Of a DNA stretch of 64,000 nucleotides, positions 8,331-17,114 are shown one piece after another. Position numbers and translations under genes: made by a program. Origin of the DNA: Verrucomicrobiales bacterium (lineage in GTDB: Bacteria > Verrucomicrobiota > Verrucomicrobiia > Limisphaerales > J093); assembly GCA_015075445.1 (NCBI GenBank), contig JABTUJ010000016.1, positions 20,363-84,362 on the forward strand, given 5' to 3'. The notes under the pieces are model-generated. The model did not search any database, was not told the DNA's origin, and worked only from the letters and a program-made list of their open reading frames with translations. The first letter of the stretch is position 1; the number at the start of each line of letters is the position of its first letter.

Positions 8331-11057
8331 TTACGGTTTCGGGACCGGCGCGGGGGCGGGTTCCGCTTCGAGCCACCACGCCAATTTGAGGACGTGATAC
8401 AGGTCGGCGCGGCACCAGGGCAAGTCAACTCGCCGGGCCAATTCGGCGGCAGGGGCGGGTGGGAGCCAGCGGAGGACGCGGAAGGCGCCGAGGGCGAAGT
8501 CGGGCGGGTCGACGAAGTTCTCGCCGAAGTGGATCTGGCGCTCCTCGCCGATGAGCCACCAGGTGGGACAGAGCTGGCGGAAGGTGGTCCAGACGGTGGC
8601 CACGGCGTCGGGGGCGGCGGTTTGGAGGCGGGTAGCGACGGCGGGGGTGAGGTCGCGGAAGAGGGCGATCTTGTGGCGGTGCGGGACGATCTTGAAGGAG
8701 AGGGCGTCGCCGGAGCCGATGAAGGGGTCGAGCTGGCGCGTGTCCTGGAAGCGGGTGAGGGTGCCTTCGCGGGCGGCGCGGCGCCACCAGTTGACGAGCT
8801 CGGCGGTGGTGGTTTCGGCGAGGTTCCGGGCGGTTTCGGCGAGGGCGGGATCGTGGGCGGCGTGGGCGAGGTCGGCAAAGGCGAGGAGGGCGGCGAGGTA
8901 GCGATTGGCGTGGAGATCGCCGCGCGTGCCGTCGAGTCGCCAGCGGAGCTGCTGCCAGTCGGCGAAGCAGGCCTGGAGCTCGGGCCAGGCCGCGAGGACG
9001 CGTTCGCGTTCGCCCACGCGTTCGGCGCAGAGAACGATGGCGGGCAGGTTGCCGAAGGGATGGGGCGGGCGGTCGTGGCCGAGGCGGGCGAGCTGGTCGG
9101 GGGCGACCGGGAAGACTTCGCGGCGTTTGCCATCGTTCAGCGGGTAAACGGTGCGGGAGCTGAAAGGGGGGTGTTGTTCCCACTCGCGGGAGAGCCAGGT
9201 CCGGAGGCGGGCCTGGAGGGTGGGATCAAGGTGAGGATAGGCCCAGGCGAGGGCTTCGAAGGTCTCGCCGCTGTGGGTGAAGAAGAATTCGCGACCGGCG
9301 AGGCCGGGTTCAACGAGAAGGGGCGCCCAGCGATGGTCGAGGCATTCGGTAACGAGGTCGGCGAGGGTCCGGGCGGCTTGGGTGCGAGCCGGGCAAGCAG
9401 GAGGGTGGGGGCGAGAGGAGGCGGGGAGGGAACCGGCGCGGATCGATCGGGGCTGTTTCGGGGCGGGTTCGGTGGGGGAGGCAGGGGGACGGGCCGGCGA
9501 GGAGGCGGCTTCACCGGGAGGAGTTTGGGACTCGAGGCAGAGCACGCGGCTGCCGGTGATCCAGTAGAGGCGGGGACCGTCGACAGCGACGCCGCCGCGG
9601 GCGGGGCCGTGCCATTCGTTCCGCGCCCAGGCGGGGTTGGGGAAGCCGCCGTAGGAGTCGCGGTTACCGTGGAGCAGCGTGAGTTGGTGGGAATTGAGAT
9701 CGAAGGCACTGAGGGTGCCCTGGTGGACGATGAGGGCGGTGCGATCGGCGACGACGAAGTTCTGGGATTCGTCGGCGGTGCCCCAGAAGGTGTTCCAGGG
9801 GGGCTGGGGACCGTGGGCGTGGAAGAGGGGTTCCAGCGCGAAAGGACCGGGCGGGAGGTCCAGGTTCAGGTGCTGGCTTGGGGGTGGTAGATCGGTGGGG
9901 TGCAAGTTGAGCAGGCCGAGGGCGACGAGCGGAGCGACGCCGCGGTTCCAGTTGCCGTAAGCGCTGCGGTGGAAGACGAGGAGGCGGCCGTCGGCGGTGA
10001 GGGTGGGAGCGGTCCCGACGCCCTGGCATCCGGCGGCCCACAGGATGGGGGGAGGATCGAGGCTCTGACCGGTGGCGGCGTCGATAATGAAGAAGGTCTG
10101 GGCTTCGGGTTGTTCGCGGAGGGCGGCGGTGACGGCGGCTTGTTCGCGGGTCCAGAGTTCCGGGGTGCCGCGGGCGGCGTCGCTGCGGGTCCAGGCTTCG
10201 AGTTCGCGCCAGTCGCGATCGTTGGCGCCGGCGTGGCGGGCGAGGAGGGACCGGTCGCGGGCGATGCGGTCGGCCATGTTTCGGGTGGGGTTGGTGCGGA
10301 CAACCACGAGGGTACGGCCGGGGGTCTCGACGATGACCGGGTAATAGTCCCGGGCGGTCTGGCCGTGCAGGGGAGCGGAGGCCCAGAGGGGGACGCCGGA
10401 GCGGAGATCAAAGGCGCGGACCACGAGATCTTCGGCGGTGACGATGAGGCGATGGCCGGCCAGGGCGGCGGTCTGGCGGATGGGGGCGCCGACGCGGTGA
10501 TGCCAGCGGGGAGCGCCGGTGTTCAAGTCCCGGGCGATGAGCCAGCCGCCGCGGGTGCCGACGCAGACGAGGTGTTCGGCGATGAGGGGGGAGGCGGAGC
10601 ATCCGCCGGCGGAGGCGAGGTCGGGCTCGGCATCGAGTTGGACGGTCCAACGCGGGTGGCCGTTGGCGGTGTCGAGGGCGAAGAGGCCGCCGGTGGCATC
10701 GGCGGCGACGAGGACGTCCGGGGCAGTGGTGGGGGAATGGAGGAAGGGGGTTGGGGAGGCGAAGCGCCAGAGGGGTTCGCCGGAGGTGGCGTCGAGGGCG
10801 TAGAGGTTGCCGTGGTGGGTGGCGATGAAGACGCGGCCCTGGGCGACGATGGGTTCGAGGGCGGTGCCGAGGCGTTCGTCGGCGAATTCGGCGGCCCAAG
10901 CCAGGCGATAGGGGGGCAGGAGGGGTGTGGGTGTGAACCCGGTGCGTTGGGGGTTGCCGCGAAGGGTGGGCCAGTCCGCGAACGCCGCGGGAAGAGCGAG
11001 GACGGCGGCGAGGGCGAGGAAGGAGGAAAGTCTCCGCCGGCCGCGAAAGTGATTCAT
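8331..11057 (-). CDS. secreted PQQ-like beta-propeller protein with C-terminal helical domain
   Basis: The protein has 908 residues with a clear signal peptide (FLALAAVLALPAAFA). The mature N-terminus DWPTLRGNPQRTG is typical of the 'outer membrane protein assembly factor BamB family' seen in Verrucomicrobiota. Propeller blades (LYALDATSGEPLW, LFALDTANGHPRW, LIARDLNTGAPRW) occupy residues ~25-500. A Pro/Ala-rich linker follows (~500-545), then a ~350-residue alpha-helical, Trp-rich domain (GETFEALAWAYPHLD, LHANRYLAALLAFADLAH) resembling an alpha/alpha-toroid glycosidase or lyase fold. Substrate is unknown. It starts 10 bp after the CBS gene stop, so the two are probably cotranscribed. Confidence 0.8.
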   Translation of the reverse strand: MNHFRGRRRLSSFLALAAVLALPAAFADWPTLRGNPQRTGFTPTPLLPPYRLAWAAEFADERLGTALEPIVAQGRVFIATHHGNLYALDATSGEPLWRFASPTPFLHSPTTAPDVLVAADATGGLFALDTANGHPRWTVQLDAEPDLASAGGCSASPLIAEHLVCVGTRGGWLIARDLNTGAPRWHHRVGAPIRQTAALAGHRLIVTAEDLVVRAFDLRSGVPLWASAPLHGQTARDYYPVIVETPGRTLVVVRTNPTRNMADRIARDRSLLARHAGANDRDWRELEAWTRSDAARGTPELWTREQAAVTAALREQPEAQTFFIIDAATGQSLDPPPILWAAGCQGVGTAPTLTADGRLLVFHRSAYGNWNRGVAPLVALGLLNLHPTDLPPPSQHLNLDLPPGPFALEPLFHAHGPQPPWNTFWGTADESQNFVVADRTALIVHQGTLSAFDLNSHQLTLLHGNRDSYGGFPNPAWARNEWHGPARGGVAVDGPRLYWITGSRVLCLESQTPPGEAASSPARPPASPTEPAPKQPRSIRAGSLPASSRPHPPACPARTQAARTLADLVTECLDHRWAPLLVEPGLAGREFFFTHSGETFEALAWAYPHLDPTLQARLRTWLSREWEQHPPFSSRTVYPLNDGKRREVFPVAPDQLARLGHDRPPHPFGNLPAIVLCAERVGERERVLAAWPELQACFADWQQLRWRLDGTRGDLHANRYLAALLAFADLAHAAHDPALAETARNLAETTTAELVNWWRRAAREGTLTRFQDTRQLDPFIGSGDALSFKIVPHRHKIALFRDLTPAVATRLQTAAPDAVATVWTTFRQLCPTWWLIGEERQIHFGENFVDPPDFALGAFRVLRWLPPAPAAELARRVDLPWCRADLYHVLKLAWWLEAEPAPAPVPKP

Positions 11058-11067
11058 GGTCGGGGGT

Positions 11068-11517
11068 TCATGCAGGGTAGCCGCCGGCGATGTAGGCCTG
11101 GAGCTGGTCGATTTCGGATTTCTGGGCGCGGATGATCCAGTTGACGAGGTCGCCGATGGAGACGATGCCGACGACCTTGTCGCCCTCCATGACGGGGAGG
11201 TGGCGGACGCGTTTTGAGCTCATGAGCTCCATGCACTCGCTGACGGTGGTCTGGCGGGTGGCCTGGTGGACGACGGGGGTGAGGATTTCGCGCACGGGGG
11301 TGGTGCGGGAGTTCTTGCCGAGGAGGGCGACTTTGCGGGTGTAATCGCGCTCGGAAACGATGCCGACGAGGCGATTGTCTTCCATCACGAGCAGCGCGCC
11401 GACGTTCCTGTCGGCCATCTCGCGGATGGCGTCGAAGACGGTGGCGTCGGGTGTGACGGCCCAGACGGCGTGGCCCTTGTGTTTGAGGATGGCGTCGACG
11501 GTGACGAGGGCTTCCAT
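11068..11517 (-). CDS. tandem CBS-domain protein
   Basis: The start is set at the ATG at 11517 (MEALVTVDAILKHKG); the frame continues upstream only as a shadow of the TIM-barrel gene. It encodes 149 residues made of two CBS motifs: DAIREMADRNVGALLVMEDN with GIVSERDYTRKV, and VSECMELMSSKRVRHLPVME with GIVSIGDLVNWII. CBS pairs bind adenine nucleotides and usually regulate an attached or partner protein by energy state; this one is free-standing and cytoplasmic. It sits between a Tat-exported TIM-barrel protein (10 bp upstream) and a secreted propeller (10 bp downstream), an odd position for a cytoplasmic sensor. Confidence 0.9.
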   Translation of the reverse strand: MEALVTVDAILKHKGHAVWAVTPDATVFDAIREMADRNVGALLVMEDNRLVGIVSERDYTRKVALLGKNSRTTPVREILTPVVHQATRQTTVSECMELMSSKRVRHLPVMEGDKVVGIVSIGDLVNWIIRAQKSEIDQLQAYIAGGYPA

Positions 11518-11527
11518 GGGGGTGGGG

Positions 11528-12634
11528 CTAGGTTTTGAGGCCCAGGCCGATGACCTCTTTGCAGTAGCGGAGGCTGCGTTCGAGTTCGGCCTGCTGATAG
11601 GACTGCTCGGCCTGGCGGCGGTCCTGACCCTCGGCGGGACGGAAGGGGGGAACGGGTTTGCCGGCCTTGGCGAGGGCGGTGAAGGGGGCGAAATCGGCGG
11701 CGCGGGCCTGGGGCCAGACGTCCCAGAACTCGGGTTTGAGGTAGGGGAACTCGAGGTTGAAGCCGGAGATGATCTCGGCGTGGACGGCGATGCCGGGGCA
11801 GAGTTCGGCGAGTTTGGCAAAGAAGGCGCGGGCGTCGTTGCAGCCTTCGCCGATGGCGGTCCAGGCGACGCGGGCGCCGTGCTCGGTTTCCCAGATCATC
11901 GAATCGCGGATGTGGGTGCAGGCGACATAGGGGGCGAGCTTGGTGAGGCTGTCGATGGGGTCTTCGAGGGTCCAGGTGACGTTGCCGGAGTCGAAGGTGA
12001 CGCCGACATAGTCTTTGCCGGCGGCCTCGATGAGGGTGATGAGTTCCCAGGCCTGCATGTCGCCGGCGTGGTTTTCGATGGCGATCTTGACGCCGGCATC
12101 GAGGGCGCGGGTGCGGACGGCGCGGCAGACGTTGACGGTGTCCTCGATGCGACGTTCGATGCCGCCGTCGGTCTGGCGGTCTTCGCGGGTACCGAGGACG
12201 CAGCGGAAGACGGGGGACCCGAGGGCCTGGGCGAGGCGGAGGCCGAGGGCGAGGTGTTCCTCGGCGGTGCCCCAGGTGTTGCGAAAGGCTTTGGAGGTGG
12301 GGCAGATGCTCCAGGAACCCAGGAGGAGATCGATCCCGCGGTCCTGGGCCCGGGCGCGGAGGTCGCGGAGGTAAGGCTGCTCGAAGCTCTCGAGGGCGTC
12401 GAGGTTGGTGATGAAGAGGGAGTCGAGGTGCTGGGAGGCGGCGTATTCGATGAGGCGGTCGGCCTTCCAGCCGAAGGCGCGGAGCGAGAAGTTGTCGAAG
12501 CCCAGGCGGGTCTTGTTTGGCTTGGGCGGGGGGGTCTGGCTGAGGGCGGTCGAACCGAGCAGGGCGGAGGCACCGGCGGCGGTGACGGTGTGGAGGAAAT
12601 CGCGACGGCTCGGGAGTGTCGTGGTCTTATTCAT
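11528..12634 (-). CDS. Tat-exported sugar phosphate isomerase/epimerase-like TIM barrel protein
   Basis: A 368-residue protein starting with a twin-arginine signal (PSRRDFLHTVTAAGASALLG). It continues as a xylose-isomerase-like AP-endonuclease-2-fold TIM barrel. Metal-site segments are visible: KIAIENHAGD (Glu), VGVTFDSGNV (Asp), ACTHIRDSM (His) and VHAEIISG (Glu). This pattern fits the secreted sugar epimerase/isomerase family common in Verrucomicrobiota and Planctomycetes, where substrates are usually unknown sugars or polyols. It is the first gene of the apparent operon running down to 5869. Confidence 0.87.
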   Translation of the reverse strand: MNKTTTLPSRRDFLHTVTAAGASALLGSTALSQTPPPKPNKTRLGFDNFSLRAFGWKADRLIEYAASQHLDSLFITNLDALESFEQPYLRDLRARAQDRGIDLLLGSWSICPTSKAFRNTWGTAEEHLALGLRLAQALGSPVFRCVLGTREDRQTDGGIERRIEDTVNVCRAVRTRALDAGVKIAIENHAGDMQAWELITLIEAAGKDYVGVTFDSGNVTWTLEDPIDSLTKLAPYVACTHIRDSMIWETEHGARVAWTAIGEGCNDARAFFAKLAELCPGIAVHAEIISGFNLEFPYLKPEFWDVWPQARAADFAPFTALAKAGKPVPPFRPAEGQDRRQAEQSYQQAELERSLRYCKEVIGLGLKT

Positions 12635-12718
12635 GGCAAAAGCATGGGTCTTTTCTGCCGCAGGATGGGCGGGCGCGCAAGCGGGATGAGAGGGGGGAGG
12701 GCGGAAGGCGTGGGAGGG

Positions 12719-13105
12719 TTAATCGACGCGGAGGGCTTGTTCGAGGACTTGGTCGAGGTGGCCGAGGAGGGCGCCTTCGCTGACGACGAGGGTGGCGCCG
12801 GCGTTCTGGGCCTGGGTGGTGGCCTGGGCGGCTTGTTTGGGTTGGGGCAGGCCGGTGTAGGCGACGATGGGGATGTGCTGCGTTTCGGGGGCGGCGCGGA
12901 GGCCGCGGATGATGGTGGCGACGCGGTCGGTGAGGGCGCCGAGTTCGAGGAGGACGACGAGGGGAGTTTCCTGGGCGGCCTGTTCCTGGAAGGTGGCCAG
13001 ATCGGTGACGACGAGGGTCCGGTAATCGAGATCGCTCATGCGGTTGAGCAACTGATTGCCGGTCAGGAGGTTTTCATAGAAGATGAGCGCCAGCGCCTTC
13101 GTCAT
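12719..13105 (-). CDS. degenerate (pseudo-)receiver domain protein
   Basis: The start is set at the ATG at 13105 (MTKALALIFYENLL), giving 128 residues. The layout is CheY-like: an initial beta-strand, a VVLLELGAL strand where phospho-Asp should be, IPIVAYTG (strand 4 with conserved Thr) and a final GATLVVSEGALLGHLDQVL helix. The phospho-acceptor Asp is replaced by Glu in LLELG, and the conserved Lys of strand 5 is missing. It therefore looks like a stand-alone receiver not regulated by phosphorylation. It diverges from the sigma factor gene, with only 53 bp between the starts. Confidence 0.68.
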   Translation of the reverse strand: MTKALALIFYENLLTGNQLLNRMSDLDYRTLVVTDLATFQEQAAQETPLVVLLELGALTDRVATIIRGLRAAPETQHIPIVAYTGLPQPKQAAQATTQAQNAGATLVVSEGALLGHLDQVLEQALRVD

Positions 13106-13158
13106 GGCGAAAACGGTGAAACAGCCGGTCTGCAAAAGCAAAGCCTTTTGCCCGTTCG

Positions 13159-13782
13159 ATGTCTGAGGCCGAGTCCATCCTGGTGGCGCGGTGCCGCGCG
13201 GGGGAAGCCGCCGCGTGGGACGAGCTGTTTGACCAGCAATACAACCCGGTGGGGCGGTTTCTGTATCAGCTCTGCCCGGAGCTGACGCCGGAGGACGTCG
13301 AGGATTTGTGCCAGGAGGTGTTCCTGTCGGCGGTGCGGAACCTGGCGGCGTTTCAAGGGCGGAGCGCGTTGCAGACGTGGCTGTTTCGCATCGCCATGAA
13401 CAAGGCGCGGGATTGGATCGAGAAGCGCCATGCCGCCAAGCGGGGCGGCGGGCGGGCGCCGATCTCCCTGGACGCGCCGGACCCGGAGAGCGGGCGCCCG
13501 GTGGACCAGCCGGGCGAGGTGGAACGACCCGACGAAGCGCTGGACCGCCTGGAAGAGGGCCGGCAATTGCGGGCGGCGCTGGATCGGCTGGGCGATCCGT
13601 GTCGGGAGCTGATTGAGCTGCGGTACTTTGGCGACTTGAGCCATGCCGAACTGGCGCGCGAACTGGGGATCAGCGTGAAGGCGGCGGGGTCGCGGCTGCA
13701 CACGTGTCTGGGCCGGCTGGCCGAGGTGTATCGGGGCACGTTGCCGGTCGGGGAGGGAGGGCCGATTCCGTCTAACCATTGA
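13159..13782 (+). CDS. RNA polymerase sigma factor, ECF (sigma-70) family
   Basis: 207 residues with region 2 (WDELFDQQYNPVGRFLYQL, VEDLCQEVFLSAVRNLAAF, LQTWLFRIAMNKARDWI) and region 4 (LIELRYFGDLSHAELARELG, SVKAAGSRLHTCLGRLAEVY). It has no region 1 or 3, as expected for ECF sigmas. The two are joined by an unusually long ~55-residue linker rich in Pro, Asp and Glu. It directs core polymerase to a stress- or envelope-type regulon. A probable membrane partner gene starts 6 bp downstream, the usual sigma/anti-sigma arrangement. Confidence 0.92.
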   Translation: MSEAESILVARCRAGEAAAWDELFDQQYNPVGRFLYQLCPELTPEDVEDLCQEVFLSAVRNLAAFQGRSALQTWLFRIAMNKARDWIEKRHAAKRGGGRAPISLDAPDPESGRPVDQPGEVERPDEALDRLEEGRQLRAALDRLGDPCRELIELRYFGDLSHAELARELGISVKAAGSRLHTCLGRLAEVYRGTLPVGEGGPIPSNH

Positions 13783-13788
13783 ACCGTC

Positions 13789-14880
13789 ATGAATGACGAG
13801 CATCGCCAACGGATGGAAGCCGTGCTTACGGCGTACGCGGCGCAGCGGCGCCGGGCGCTGGGGAGCCCGCTCGCGATGTCCGGCCACGTGCGGTCCCGGC
13901 TGCAGCGGGAGGTTGAGCGTGCGGCGCGCTTGGGTCGGGCGGCCGGGGTAGTGAGCGGCTGGAATTGGCTGGGGATGTTCCGCCGGCCGTGGGTCTGGGC
14001 GACGATGGTGGTGGCGCTCGTCGGGGTCGGGGCGTGGTGGTGGCGGGCGAACGAAGTGCGCTTCGAGGTGGCGGCCACGCCTTCGGTCCCCGCAGAGCCG
14101 GGGATTCTCATGGAGGAATTGAGGGGTCCCGCGAGGACGCCGGCTCCGGCGGTGACGTTGGCGGCGGGTACCAGCGATGCACCGGCCTCTCCCACGCGAG
14201 CGGCGGGAACTCCGGGTTCGCCCCGCGCGGATGCGGCGCGTCTGGGTGCGGGTGAGCCGACGGCGCTGTCAGCAGCGACGCCGGTAGCCCCATCGGTTCT
14301 ATCGCCAGCAGCCAAGCCCACGGGTGCAGCCTACCGGTTTGGGGTACCGGAATCGGCGGTGCGGGTGCATTTCAGCCAGCGGGCTGCAGGGCCGACGTTG
14401 CCGGCGCTGAATTCGTTTCGGTTCGAGCAAACGGGGCGGGAGCTGCAGATCGTGGACGAGGACGGCTCGGTGTACCGTGCGGAACTGGCGGTGCCGGAGA
14501 CGCCGACGACGACGCTGACCCAGGCACCGCTCCCGCGATCGGCGCCGACGAGCCCGGTGCCGGCCAGGGAGTCGTTGCGGGTGACGCGGTCGGTCAAGGT
14601 GCAGGAGCGGGAACGTGAGGCAAGCGCGGGCCTGCCGGTGCCGCCGGTGGTGGGGGTGACGGCGCTGGGGACGAATCGGGGCCTGCAACAGCAGGTGCGG
14701 GTGACCGGGAATCTGCTGGTGACCAATTTCGTGGGGGCGCCGGTGCTCGAGCGGCAGGCGGGACTGTTGACGAATCAGGCAGCACTGCAGTTCCTGTTCA
14801 GCAACGCCCGGTTCGAGGGGCAGGTGACGGTGGGGGCGACGAACCAGTTTCCGCTGGTCGCAGTGCCGAGGGAGCCGTAG
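13789..14880 (+). CDS. single-pass membrane protein, candidate anti-sigma factor
   Basis: 363 residues, with no sequence family recognised. The cytoplasmic N-terminus (~1-65; HRQRMEAVLTAYAAQRRRAL and a basic helical stretch) precedes one membrane segment (VWATMVVALVGVGAWWW, ~65-82). A long Pro/Ala/Thr-rich, probably periplasmic region follows (~90-280), then a C-terminal part with repeated Val/Asn/Leu strands (VRVTGNLLVTNFVGAPV). It starts 6 bp after the ECF sigma stop and is surely cotranscribed, so the position plus topology suggest it binds and restrains the sigma factor. No zinc-type HxxxCxxC anti-sigma motif is present, so the role is inferred. Confidence 0.6.
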   Translation: MNDEHRQRMEAVLTAYAAQRRRALGSPLAMSGHVRSRLQREVERAARLGRAAGVVSGWNWLGMFRRPWVWATMVVALVGVGAWWWRANEVRFEVAATPSVPAEPGILMEELRGPARTPAPAVTLAAGTSDAPASPTRAAGTPGSPRADAARLGAGEPTALSAATPVAPSVLSPAAKPTGAAYRFGVPESAVRVHFSQRAAGPTLPALNSFRFEQTGRELQIVDEDGSVYRAELAVPETPTTTLTQAPLPRSAPTSPVPARESLRVTRSVKVQEREREASAGLPVPPVVGVTALGTNRGLQQQVRVTGNLLVTNFVGAPVLERQAGLLTNQAALQFLFSNARFEGQVTVGATNQFPLVAVPREP

Positions 14881-14893
14881 GGGCGAAGGGAAA

Positions 14894-14946
14894 TAGGAAG
14901 TTCGAAGTTCAAAGCTCAAAGTTCAAAGCTCAAGGGAAGTTCCAGG
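14894..14946 (+). repeat. heptanucleotide repeat (TTCAAAG/CTCAAAG)n
   Basis: Runs of 'TTCAAAGCTCAAAG' end in TCAAGGGAAGTTCCAGG. The same unit and tail recur at 23268-23310, 41490-41546 and inside dnaE2. Confidence 0.85.
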
Positions 14947-15054
14947 ATCCCAGGGCACCAATTCGGCCCACCATGACCGGCCTGTCACACAGTTCAGCGC
15001 AAGCGGCCTGTTCGTTGCGGACCTGCTCTGGGGCCATGAACTGAGCACGATGCG

Positions 15055-15093
15055 CGCCTCTTCTGCCTTCTGCATTCTGCCTTCTGCATTCCG
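15055..15093 (+). repeat. heptanucleotide repeat (TTCTGCC/TTCTGCA)n
   Basis: Four to five 7-bp units lie just downstream of the lnt stop codon. A related short run is translated inside the gluQ gene near 47712-47748. Confidence 0.78.
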
Positions 15094-15106
15094 TGTCGTG
15101 CGCAGC

Positions 15107-16933
15107 TCACGTGCGGCGGTGGAGGCGGAGGCGAGCGACCAGGCCGAGGGCGACGACGGCGACGCAGGTCCAGCCGAAGACATCGCCGTGGCGCCGGTAG
15201 AAGGTCGCGGGGCGTCGGGCGTCGGGCGGACCCAAGGGGAGGCGGACACTGAGAAAGCCGGGCGCGTAGATGTTGCCGTCGGGCCCGCCGAGGGCTTGGC
15301 GGAGGCGGCCCCGTTCGTCGATCCAGCAAGTGAGGCCGTTGTTGCAGCAGCGCACGAGGGGCAAACCGTTCTCGATGGCGCGGAAGACGGCATTGGCGGC
15401 GTGCTGGTACTGGGCGGCACTTTCCCCGAACCAGCCGTTGTTGGTGAGGTTGAGGAGGAGGTCGGTTTCCGGAGTGACGTGGTGGCGGGTGCCGCGGGCG
15501 AAGACGTCCTCGAAGCAGATCAGGACGGAGAGGTTCACGGGCGGGTTGGTGAGGACGAACGGGACGGGGCCGGGGCCGGAGGTGAAGCTGCCCTCGATGG
15601 GGGTGAAGTGCTTGAGGAACGGCAACCAACGTTCGAGGGGGATGTACTCGCCGAAGATCACCAGGCGCTGCTTGCGGTACGTGGTGAGGTACTGGCCCGT
15701 GGGATCGAACAGGAAGGCGCTGTTGTAGGAGTCGAAGCCGCCTTCGGGACGTCGCTCGGCGTCATCGGCGCCGAGGATCATCCAGACGTGGTGATTGGCG
15801 ATGAGGTCGATGAGGGCGCGGTATTCGGCGTCGCCGAGGTTGGGCAGGGAGGCTTCGGGCCAGACGAGGAGGTGGGGCTGAGCGGCGAGGGCGAGGGAGC
15901 TGAGATCGAGGAGTTGGCGGAAGCGGTTGGTGGCCTCGCGGTCGTCCCAGAGGAGGCGTTGAGGGATGCTGGGCTGGACGAGGGCGAGGCGCAGTTCGCG
16001 CGGGTGGTCGACGGGGCTGACCAGTTGGCGAGCGCCCCAGAACGTGACGGTGAAGACGGCGAGCAGCGGCAGGCCAAGGTCGGCGAACATCGGCAGTCGC
16101 AACGAGGCCAGGGGGCCACCCGCGCTGGGGGGGAGCGCGGACGGGAGCACGGCGCGCGTCGGGCTCGAAGGGAAACCCGGCGAGGAAGGTGAGGCGACGC
16201 GAAAGGCGAGGCGCACGGAGGCGAGAAACAAGGCCACCGAGGACCAGACCACGAGGAAGGACACACCGGGAACGCCGGTGACCGACGCGATCTGGAGGAG
16301 GGGAGTGAGCTGGTGTTGGGAGACCCCCAGCGGCTTCCAGGGGAAACCGCTGAAGAGGTGGTCCGCGATCATGTCGGTGGTGACCCAGGTGGCGGCGCAG
16401 AGCAGGCCCCACAGAAGGCGGGAAATCCAGGGGAGGACAGCGACCGGCTGCAAGGGGACCAACCAACGCGGGAGGTCGTCCAAGGGAACCGGGGCTGGGG
16501 AGGCCGGGGGGAGTTCGTGGTGCGGCAGGAGTCGCCAGCACAGCCAGACCCACAGGGCGGGGTAGAGGGCAAGGTAGGCGCTGAGGGCTAGCCACCCGGC
16601 GCCGGCGCCGGCGGGGAACGGGATGTGCAGCAGCCAGCGCAGGGCGACGAGGTTGTGGCAGAGGCCGGCCAGGTAACCCAGGCGGAAGGCGCGTCCACCG
16701 CGAGTGCCGGCGGTTGCGAGCAGGAGGAGGCCCGGGGCGACCCAAGCCAGCCCGGCCCAGCCCGGCAGGGGAAAGGCCAGGGCCAGGGCCGTGCCGGCCG
16801 CGGCGGCCAGGAGGGCACGGCCAGTGCACCCTTCATTGCGAACCCAGCGCAGCAAGGGCGCAGCTTGGCGCAGCGGGGACTCAAGGCAAGCCGTGAAAGG
16901 CTGCGGGCGGGGGCGAGGTGGCTGCCGAGCCAT
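15107..16933 (-). CDS. lnt: apolipoprotein N-acyltransferase
   Basis: 608 residues, longer than the E. coli enzyme (512) mainly through N-terminal and linker segments. The N-terminal half has about six to seven membrane helices (ALLAAAAGTALALAFPLPGW, WLALSAYLALYPALWVWLCW, VPGVSFLVVWSSVALFLAS). The C-terminal nitrilase domain shows the Glu-Lys-Cys triad: LLVWPEASLPN (Glu about 358), YRKQRLVIFGEYIP (Lys about 421) and LICFEDVF (Cys about 473). Lnt adds the third acyl chain to the N-terminal Cys of lipoproteins on the periplasmic face of the inner membrane. This fits the lipoproteins in the window (TolC-like protein, EF-hand lipoprotein). It stands alone, with a repeat-filled 3' flank. Confidence 0.94.
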   Translation of the reverse strand: MARQPPRPRPQPFTACLESPLRQAAPLLRWVRNEGCTGRALLAAAAGTALALAFPLPGWAGLAWVAPGLLLLATAGTRGGRAFRLGYLAGLCHNLVALRWLLHIPFPAGAGAGWLALSAYLALYPALWVWLCWRLLPHHELPPASPAPVPLDDLPRWLVPLQPVAVLPWISRLLWGLLCAATWVTTDMIADHLFSGFPWKPLGVSQHQLTPLLQIASVTGVPGVSFLVVWSSVALFLASVRLAFRVASPSSPGFPSSPTRAVLPSALPPSAGGPLASLRLPMFADLGLPLLAVFTVTFWGARQLVSPVDHPRELRLALVQPSIPQRLLWDDREATNRFRQLLDLSSLALAAQPHLLVWPEASLPNLGDAEYRALIDLIANHHVWMILGADDAERRPEGGFDSYNSAFLFDPTGQYLTTYRKQRLVIFGEYIPLERWLPFLKHFTPIEGSFTSGPGPVPFVLTNPPVNLSVLICFEDVFARGTRHHVTPETDLLLNLTNNGWFGESAAQYQHAANAVFRAIENGLPLVRCCNNGLTCWIDERGRLRQALGGPDGNIYAPGFLSVRLPLGPPDARRPATFYRRHGDVFGWTCVAVVALGLVARLRLHRRT

Positions 16934-17114
16934 GGCTCAGGAGGACCTTCGCTCCGCCGCCGTTCGGCAGGACAGACGAAGCACCCGGATGGTGAACAGG
17001 CGAATGGGGACAGACGAATGGACAGGATGGAGAGCCCATGCCCATTCGACTGTCCTCATTCGTCTGTCAGGGACCGGCCGACGACGCGGTCCGTCGGGAC
17101 GTGCGGCGGCAGCG

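Noticed and set aside
8331..11057. Quinoprotein alcohol dehydrogenase.
   Set aside because: The propeller repeats match, but no haem c motif, disulfide or catalytic Asp context was seen; BamB-like is safer.
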